From assembly GCF_027596085.1 (NCBI RefSeq), contig NC_072456.1, positions 22,155,218 through 22,219,217 on the forward strand: 64,000 nt of DNA, read 5' to 3'. Below, one piece after another: positions 55,966 to 64,000 of this stretch. Origin of the DNA: Anoplopoma fimbria. Taxonomy: Eukaryota; Chordata; Actinopteri; Perciformes; Anoplopomatidae. Positions within the stretch are counted from its first letter, which is position 1. Every line of letters begins with the position of its first letter. The position numbers and the translations under genes are program-made. A model generated the notes under the pieces. It did no database searches, was not told the DNA's origin, and saw only the letters and a list, made by a program, of their open reading frames with translations.

Positions 55966-56327
55966 ATCTTAAATATTAGTGAAGTTGCATAGTTTTTTTT
56001 GCATAGTGTTAAATGTTACAACGTCTAGATTAAACATATTGCAGTCAATCTGGCAATATGCATTTAATAATAAAGTAGGATTTCTGTACCTGGTTTGCAC
56101 ATTTCAAGTTTCTGAACCAATTATATTTGACCTTCTGCTCTCCAAACCCTCATCTCGCGGCCTTTAGCAGGTTAATTGACGGGATTTGCCCATTGGTGCG
56201 CTCTGATTGCCCCAGGTGCGTCCGTCCCTCTTGGTTGGCTGAACAGTGGCGACGTCCGGGTATATCTCATCCTCCAAGACCCGACACACCCTGCAGTCCT
56301 CCCCCAGCGTCTCTTCCTCACCCCAGC

Positions 56328-58988
56328 ATGACTTCTGAAGCCCACCGAGAAACCGAGGAGCTGGAGCAGCCGGAGAAAACCGAGGTAGAGTCAATGTTGG
56401 ACGCACTGCAAGACACATAAATAGTGTTTCTGGTGGTTTCTCACCTGTGTTGTGTCCTCCTCTGCAGGAGGTCGTTGTGAGGAGAGCCGGCATGTTGCGC
56501 TCTCTCCTCTTCTGGCCCTTCGGTCTCATGGTACGTCTATGTCTATGTATGCATTTAAACTTTTATTTTCCTTTCTCTTCCATGCATCCTGATGTGTATC
56601 TCTCTCCCACAGATACGCACCTACCACGGGTTTTGGTGGGTGCTTGGCTTCCGGCGGCCTCAGGAGAAGGCCCTGGTCAGCCCCCCGGTCACCAGTCCCG
56701 CACGCCAGAGCCTCGCCGGGCGGAAGCGTCTGCACCGGGTCACCCGCATGCTGCTGTCCGTCCTGCCCCGCTGGGTGCAGGCCGCCCTGGGCTACCCGGT
56801 GTCCTCCAGCATCGGGTGCTCCCTCTCACCAGGTATGGCTGTTTGTGATTTGTTTATATCTAGATAACACTTTGCAATTCTTTGGATAGAAGTTGCATAA
56901 GTTTATTTTTGTTTTTTTTTTCTCATCAGTGGCCTACTTGTTTCTGATACTTGGGTGTAAAAGTAGTGACACATAATACACACAATGTTGCATCTGTTTG
57001 TGTTTTATTTATTTTTGTTAGGGACAACTTGTACATCTATCATGAGATTTCATAGCTTGATCTGACATTTTTGTCTACTGACAAGAAAAAAACAGTGTAT
57101 TTCATAAGTAAATTTACAGCAATTTGCATGTTTTCCATGAATAAATGCACAATTTAAGGTGTATTAAAGCACTTAATTTTTTTTTTTCATGAGATTTCAT
57201 AGCTTGATCTGACATTTTTGTCATGGTCGTTTCCTTTAAATGAAACGTATATCCTTAAACTGTCCTAACTGCTCAATGTTCAGCTGTAAAAGACTCTGTA
57301 TCTGAAGTATGTTAGGCTGTTGTGACGCAGAAAGAAATGGAGCTTGAAAAACAAGCTCTGTTTGTGTGTGTGTGCAGCTGGGCTCATTACATACTGTAGG
57401 ATTTTTAGATGTGCACTGTTATTGGGCAAGGAGCCAACAGTGTATTTAACTAGAAGTAAAACACAGTTCAAGTGTTTGAGGTTTTAGCTTTCCTCACTCC
57501 AACTTGCTTTGCGTAATGACATGATTAGTATAAGTATTATAACTAAGGACGGAGTACACATGACATAGACCTGGTCTTAGATTTGGACTGCTTCTTGGTT
57601 GGTGATGCTATTTGGACACCATTCACTCTCACACAGCCTTTTTTGTGAAATTAGTTTCATCTGCCCATGATGAGGAATTTGTATGTAGTAGACATTGTGA
57701 TTCATTGTAATTGAATCACAATGTCAATGCCATTAGTTTTAAAGTAATGGCATTGTCATGTTCTGCTTACTTGCAGTTCTACTTGGGATAGTCTAGGTGA
57801 GGATGATCTGTGTCCTCGGGTGTAGGAAAAGCCAAACTTTAACCCAAACACTTGGAAGGTATGCCTACACCAAGGGGTGGTAATCTCTAATTTATATATC
57901 TAGTACTCAAAACCTTATAGGAGCTGCATTAAAGAATTGGGGGGAGAGAACCAGTGCAAGATTAGTGTATCGTGCCAAATACAACAGCTTCTGACTGGGG
58001 AACAAAACTTCACTTGTTCCTTGGCCCATGCAGTAGCTTGAAAAATGTATTAAGAATCTGTCACCTAAATTCCTGTTATGAATCAGGCCCAAAACAAACT
58101 TGTTAAAGTTATCCAACCCAGATACAAGCTTGTTTAAAAAAAAAAAAAAGTGCATTTGTGGTGTTGGCATAGTATGATTTACGACGTGACTTTTTCATAG
58201 GCGTGGAAGACTGTAGTGCTTCTGTACAGAAGCATGATTGTACTGTTTTACTAAAAATGTGCTTGTCTCCCAACAGAAATCAGAGTCTCTCCTACTAAAC
58301 CGTGTGGGAAGGGCAGCAAGAGAAAGCAGGATGAGCTGGACGAGGATGAGGACGAGGAGAATCAGACCTGGGTGGAGGCACTCAATCAGGAGCTTGCTGA
58401 CGACGAAGACCCCGAGGAAGATCCCGACTATGAGGTAAGTGCTCGGGTTGAACCGAATGTGTACGTGGTATGCTACAAACTTTTATTTTGACATGCACAA
58501 GGATGCTCCTTTTTCTTCCCATATCTCTAATCTGAAGGGGAAATGAGAAGTACATGAGGGTTTCTCAACTGTACATTACCACATGTTCAGTTTCTAGTGA
58601 ATGTGTACACGCTTACAAATACTGACCACTTGCAACACAACAACAAGCCTACTGCTAAACCATTTGAATTCAAAAACCTTTAATAAAACATGATGGATGC
58701 CGATGTCGTTCTCCCAATGCTGCCCATCTCTCAGCCCAGTACCCTAGAGACTGAGAGCGAGAGTGACGAGTACCGCTCGCACAACAACACAGAAAGCGAC
58801 GTTGAGGTTCAGGGGTGTAGTGTTGTCATTGAAGATGTGAACACGGTAAGATCCATGGAGGCACACTGTTTTTAAAACATACAGCATGTTTAAATAATGG
58901 AGATGAGTAACTTGACTTTTTTTTGTTTTTTTGTTTTTAGGGTATTGAGTTGTCTGCTCCATCTGAAGTCTCTTGCCCTGATGTTTAA
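56328..58988 (+). CDS. Acidic Trp-rich protein, possibly fish 'oogenesis-related' (org) family
   Basis: Six exons with consistent phases: 56328-56384, 56468-56530, 56613-56832, 58277-58434, 58735-58845, 58941-58988; 218 aa. The N-terminus MTSEAHRETEELEQPE is acidic. Residues about 27-50 are hydrophobic and aromatic (GMLRSLLFWPFGLMIRTYHG, then FWWVLGFRR), which could be a membrane-associated hairpin. The middle is basic (RKRLHRVTRMLLSVLPRW). The C-terminal half is strongly acidic (KRKQDELDEDEDEENQ, ADDEDPEEDPDYE, SESDEY). The overall plan recalls fish oogenesis-related proteins, but that is memory only. Splice sites and a poly(A) signal AATAAA (about 59045) make it a real gene; its function is unknown to me. 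It carries the second copy of the 216-bp segment in intron 3. Confidence 0.75.
56967..57223. repeat. 216-bp segment, copy B, plus a partial third copy
   Basis: 56967-57179 matches 53731-53946 with few differences. A T run (to about 57187) follows, and then a 36-bp piece, CATGAGATTTCATAGCTTGA to TTTTGTC (57188-57223), repeats an internal part of the same segment. It lies in intron 3 of the Trp-rich protein gene. Confidence 0.9.
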
Positions 58989-58989
58989 T

Positions 58990-61900
58990 GTTTCATATTG
59001 TCAAAATGTTGTAGTATTTCAGTGTTTTTCTATGTTTATATATTCAATAAAATTCGTCCTTTGCCATGACACTGTTTTGGCCTCCCACTAGATGGCAGTA
59101 ACGGGTTTTCAATTCTACAACTGAGCCACCATGAGCAATGAATGTTGACATAATCAGTATTTTGTATAAGGTTTGTTGAAATGCAGCTGGAGCTCACAAT
59201 TTTATAACCTTTGTTCGTTTGCAGATACTGTAGTTTTTAAATTGCTTAGCTTGATGCCTGTTTATAGGTTGCTCTAAAATGTAGGCGCTTAAAAATAAAT
59301 GTTGCACTGATGAATGCTCCTTCAGTTGTGATTTGCATTAAATATAAAATTTGATTGGAATTCACTAGTGTGACTATGCTTCCTGTGTGTTTGACAGATT
59401 AAAACTGTGCTCCTGATCACTGCTAAAGTATCTAAAAAAATCAGCCTAGACATGGCGCATGATGGAGAACACATTGCCTAATTAAACTAAATGTTTAATC
59501 AAATCTGAAGTTTTTGGAAAGCTGCAAACTTGACTTCCACCCCTGAATATTTGACTAATTAACACAAATAGCTTAAGCTACTGGAGCACCTTATTATACT
59601 GAAAGCTAAAATGATTACGAGTTTTATTAAACAATTATACCTGATAATTAACTAAGCCTGACTGGGGTAGTCAAAGCAGATGGCTTCTGAAAACAGTGTG
59701 CTGGGACTTTTGTGTACATTATGAGACAGGCTAAAGAGTTAGCAATTTCAAAGAGACTTTCTTTTAATGTACACAAAACCTTCAAATGACTCGCACCGCT
59801 TTACAGTCACAATTCTTTGTATGACATGACGACAAACCTTCAGAATGTCCTGAATTAACGCAATTGTAGTATTCAGCCTTTGAGAGCAGTGTTGCCTTCA
59901 AATCTAACGGCAATATGTGGCTGTTTTTAATTTGCATACATCTTTTGGGAGTGATTGTGGATATGGATAGCCAAATATAAAAGGACTTGTTGCTTTAAAT
60001 CATATAGCTATGACAGTGTAAGGGCTAGTGCTGTTTTTGACTTTTAAGCATGTGACTTCCAGTTGTTTGACCCAAGTTCATCCAAGCAGAAAACCAGTGT
60101 CATCACTAAACTCCCGCTCCCTCTGGCTCTGTGCTGCAGGTGAGGGCTAAGCCGCTGCCATGTGGCATCAGGAGAGGATGTGGAGTGTTATTTTATTTTA
60201 TTTTTTTTGTGCTGCCCACGGAGTTGTACCTCTTCTGACCACATGCAGGGTCTCTGCTCTCTGCTGACTGTGAGCAGTGTTTATGTGAGTAGGTGGCAGA
60301 TTCCTGTGAAGAGCCACCGCGAACCTCTCGAACATGATTGGACCGGTGCTTGTCCTCCAACACTGTGGACGGAGCAGAACACATTATGGTTCAGAGATGA
60401 GCTAATGTTGGTCTTTTGTTTCCTCTTGTATCAATATTTATTTTTTTATTCCTCCGTTTAGATGCAAAGTTTACACCTGAGGAGGAACGTGAGAGAGGAA
60501 GCATCAGATGGTCAACATTGTGTTGAGCTATTTCTGTTATCAAGGAAGTTAGAAAGAGAACAATGATTTTATACCTAACACTCCGTTTATTAGTCATGAG
60601 GAGTTCTACAAAATTAGACTCTTTTTCAACCTGGCTTTTTCCAATGTTCAATGTTCTGTTCTGAAAATGTATGCGCATTAATACATATTTAATAAGAGAA
60701 TGCTTCATTTACATATTAAAACGTACCACTGAGATTAAGATCTAATTATCATGGGGACTCGACTACTTGTAGGATGATACAAAATACTGGAGAGTAAAGA
60801 ATAATAATATTATACAAACATGATGCACGAGAAGCCATGAAATAATTATACACCATTAAATTAATGGTTTAAAACGAGTTGTAAAAAAGCCTTTTGATAA
60901 TCCCCTCTGAATCGTATGCATTTTGTTTGAACTTCAGAGATGTGTGTTTAAATTACTGTCGTATCTAAAGCAACTACAGCTAAATAATATGATGCGTCAA
61001 AGGAAAACATTTCCAAAATGATTGCAACTTTTTGCCATAAACAGAAATGTCAACACCTCACACTATCTCAACAAACATTTGACACTATGAGCTTTCATTA
61101 AACTGCATTGCTCTGTTTGCTGTCTGAGTTAATTTGTCTGCTCTGTGTGCTTGTGTTCAGAGTTCAAAAGACCAGATCCAGCATAAATGGGAAGTGATTC
61201 AGGTGTTGACACCAAGATCCAGCTGCCTTCGATTCAATTAAATTCCTGAAAAACACTTGAAGTTGTTTTGACGGTGAACTTTGAGTCTTCCCTTTTTTCT
61301 ATTCCCCCTCAGATGTTTTTTTTTCTTAACCTCCCGACGCTTAGGTGCAAAGGCAGCCGCCACCTTGCTGAAGCAGCAGAGCGCACTTTGGTATGAATTA
61401 AATGCTTTGTGTGTGTGTGAGTGAGAGAGATTGTTTGTGTTTGTGGGTCAGGCAGCAGCAGCAGAAGTGAGAGCTGGATACAGAACAGGAACTGATGGTC
61501 TCTGGGGGTTCTCATGGCTGTCTGAACATTTGAAGGGTAGGCTGCTCAGCGGAGGCAGCGATAGAGAGCACCGACCTCTATCTCTGGTGTTTGTAGCCAG
61601 CTGGAGACTGCTTTTAAAAAAAAAAAAAAAAAACAGAAAGCTCTGTATTTTTTTTTTTTTTTCTTCCAACAAGCAAGGTGAAACACAGTGTCTGGGAAGG
61701 GCTGGTTAAATTTCATGCACAGTCCCAGGTGTGCTGCAGAACAAAAGGCTTCCTGCCTCGTGCTGTGAATGAAGTGGAGGTCTTGTCGTCGAGTAACGGA
61801 TGGCTGCATGCAGAGTGATTTGTCGGGGTGATCGGTTTAGATGCAGGGTGGTTATGTTGCACGCAGCATGGGGCTTTCATATTATGTCACCATTTAACCT

Positions 61901-64000
61901 GATCCATGAGAGCAACTCTATACAGCACATCTGTTATAAAGCCTCTTTGACACACACATCGAGAGAATGGACACGCTGCAGATCCACAACCAGGACTTGA
62001 CATCGCTTATTGTCACCTTCAATGAATGGCAGCAGGTGTCGGCTGCTCTCAAGGCCCTCCCAGTCTGACCTGCAGGCTATTATCTGCTGCATTACAATGC
62101 GACTCTGTCAGCCCTCAAACTCACTCCCCACCCGCCACCTCTCACTTTCTTTTTTTCTCCTCCTCAACCTTCATTACGGCCCCTCTGAACACAGTCACGC
62201 AGCCTGTTTTGGCTTTACCTCCAGCCTAATGGCCAGCTGTCCCCGTAGATTTCAAGAGCATCCATCATCTTCAGAGAAGTAGAGCAGGAAAAGAGGCGTG
62301 AAAAGGTGAAGCTGGGACAGATGGGAGCCTTCAGTTAGTCAAACACTTTGATGCAGAGGACAGTGAGGGCTCTCGGAAAGAAGTTTCAGAGCTGAAAAGG
62401 AAACTGGCATGGAAGTCAGATCTGTGTGTAATCAATGTTGATTAAAGCCCTGTTGGTGGACGAGCAGCTTCTGCCTCAGGGCGTTGTCTCTCAAAAATCA
62501 CGTTTTCAGAACAAGACAGAATTGAGTAAATTAGGTTTAGAGGTATTTTGACACAGCAAGTGATTTGTTTTTCATTTCCTTAATGTTGGTTTTAGCCCTT
62601 TAAATAGTTGTATATGATAATCTGATGCCCTGAACTATCGCAGGCCATCTTATCCTCAAAGTCCCCTCTGAGCTTCGCCGGCAGCATCACCTCAGCGTTT
62701 CATCTGGATGAGTGTATTTTACGTCTCACCGCGCTCCTTGATCAATCCAGACGGACTTAAAGGCTTTGCCGCTACCTGTGATTGTGTTTGTCCTTGTCTG
62801 TGCAAAGGTCGCCGACTCACAGAAGGCCGCGCAGCGCTCTCAACGTGTTTGAAGTCATCTCCTGCTGATGCCGGGGAGCAAATCCATTCACACGTTTATG
62901 ATTCTGAATCTGAGTAAAAACGGCCTTCAGATATTATGAGACATAACTGGTGAATCTTTTATTCACAATCGGCGAGCTGCAGTGCTTTCTGATTTCTCTG
63001 ACCTTTGTCGGTCTCTTGTTCAATTTGTTCACACCAGCTGGAGGAAATTCTGACACTCTGTGTTCACACCGAGCCACTCTGAATCTCTCTGGCAAGGAAG
63101 AGAGACGAGGAGAGAGGAGTTGAGGCAACAGGCATTTAACAAAATGAGACATTTGTGCTTCGGAGCAGCTGTTTTAAAACGACGCCGATTAAATATGACG
63201 TGTGGCACAGCTGCATCATCTGTCCAGTGTTTTCTTATCGCCCATCGCTTTATAATATGATTCCTGTCTGATGAGCATAACAGTGTTCATGACAACGTAA
63301 ATGTTTACTTTAAATTCAATTCACTACTCCATATAATCTGTCATGCCTCTTTTCTGTATCATGGGTGCCAAAAAAGACACACCGTGTATCCACGCTCATA
63401 GCTCAACCAGGCCTCCTCTCTCCTCGTCATTTTAGGAATTGGGACGTCCTTCATGGCACGCTGAGGTCGATTTCTGGGTAACTGACAGGAAGAGACGAGG
63501 AGGCACAAAATAGGGTAATGAAAAGAGTGGTTAGAGTGGTCAGTTATGTAGGTCTAAACACAAAGCTGTATCTGTTAAAGGTCCTCTTTTTTTGTGTGTT
63601 TCAATGCACTGTTTTCATAGGAAAGTTATTTCCAACCTGAAATATGTCACTTTTGGCACATTGTTGCCCTCTGGTGGTGATAAGGAAGATTGATTCCCAT
63701 CCTGTTTGATTGAGCCACTCTACAGTCAGCATTGTGGAGGGGAATGTTGTACTTTTGACTTCATTACCATTATTTGCAGCTCTGGTTACTAGTTACTTTA
63801 AAAAATTAAGTTTGTTGCATACAAAATATACAAAGAGCTTGTAATAATTTTTTTTTTATGAATTCAAATACCCAACAGCTTATACCAGTACAGCTGAAAC
63901 AATAAGTTGATAGCCAGTTGACACAACACTTTTTGTCATTTTTCATTGCAACATTTCATTGTTCCAGCTCCACCAATAGGAGGATTTGCAGTCTTTTCTC
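58990..64000. other. Gene-free end of the window
   Basis: No coding exon or RNA gene recognised. The region contains A and T homopolymers at about 61616-61633 and 61650-61662, a short TG run near 61410, and otherwise unremarkable AT-rich DNA. Upstream exons or control regions of the next gene could lie here but I cannot identify them. Confidence 0.4.

Overview
The window is teleost fish nuclear DNA, most likely from a percomorph. The signs are split vertebrate genes with GT-AG introns, an amh gene of the teleost type, fish-typical retroposon tails, hAT and pogo-like DNA transposons, and long CA/TG microsatellites. No prokaryotic, phage or CRISPR feature is present.

Gene order is dot1l(+) - amh(+) - jsrp1-like(-) - oaz1(+) - peak3(-) - c2cd4-like(-) - an 'oogenesis-related'-like gene(+). 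From dot1l to peak3 this follows the order and strands I know for human 19p13.3 (DOT1L, AMH, JSRP1, OAZ1, PEAK3). Synteny therefore supports the weaker calls and marks amh as the copy at its ancestral place.

Region by region. 1-6.8 kb: a roughly 180-bp tandem repeat, a short foldback element, a 773-bp pogo-like element with perfect terminal repeats, and no recognised exon (probably dot1l intron 1). 6.8-21.2 kb: 27 exons of dot1l, the H3K79 methyltransferase; exon 1 lies outside. 21.2-28.3 kb: dot1l 3' UTR and intergenic DNA with a percomorph interspersed repeat. 28.4-31.4 kb: seven-exon amh. 32.1-33.9 kb: a small spliced jsrp1-like membrane protein gene. 34.7-40.5 kb: a repeat island made of a CA microsatellite, a retroposon tail, a hAT transposase remnant, 2.3 kb of pentanucleotide satellite and a 5'-truncated LINE. 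40.7-46.4 kb: oaz1 with an intact programmed +1 frameshift site and pseudoknot. 48.1-50.6 kb: peak3 pseudokinase. 53.9-54.8 kb: an intronless C2CD4-family gene without a C2 domain. 56.3-59.0 kb: a six-exon acidic, Trp-rich protein. 59-64 kb: no gene recognised.

The genes do not form one pathway. They cover chromatin methylation (dot1l), gonadal TGF-beta signalling (amh), muscle sarcoplasmic reticulum (jsrp1), polyamine control (oaz1) and a scaffold pseudokinase (peak3). The most notable observations are two probable single-base homopolymer deletions in dot1l and peak3, which look like assembly errors; the C2-less C2CD4 gene, whose stop codon lies in a segment duplicated 3.2 kb away; and a satellite that seems to have grown from a retroposon tail.
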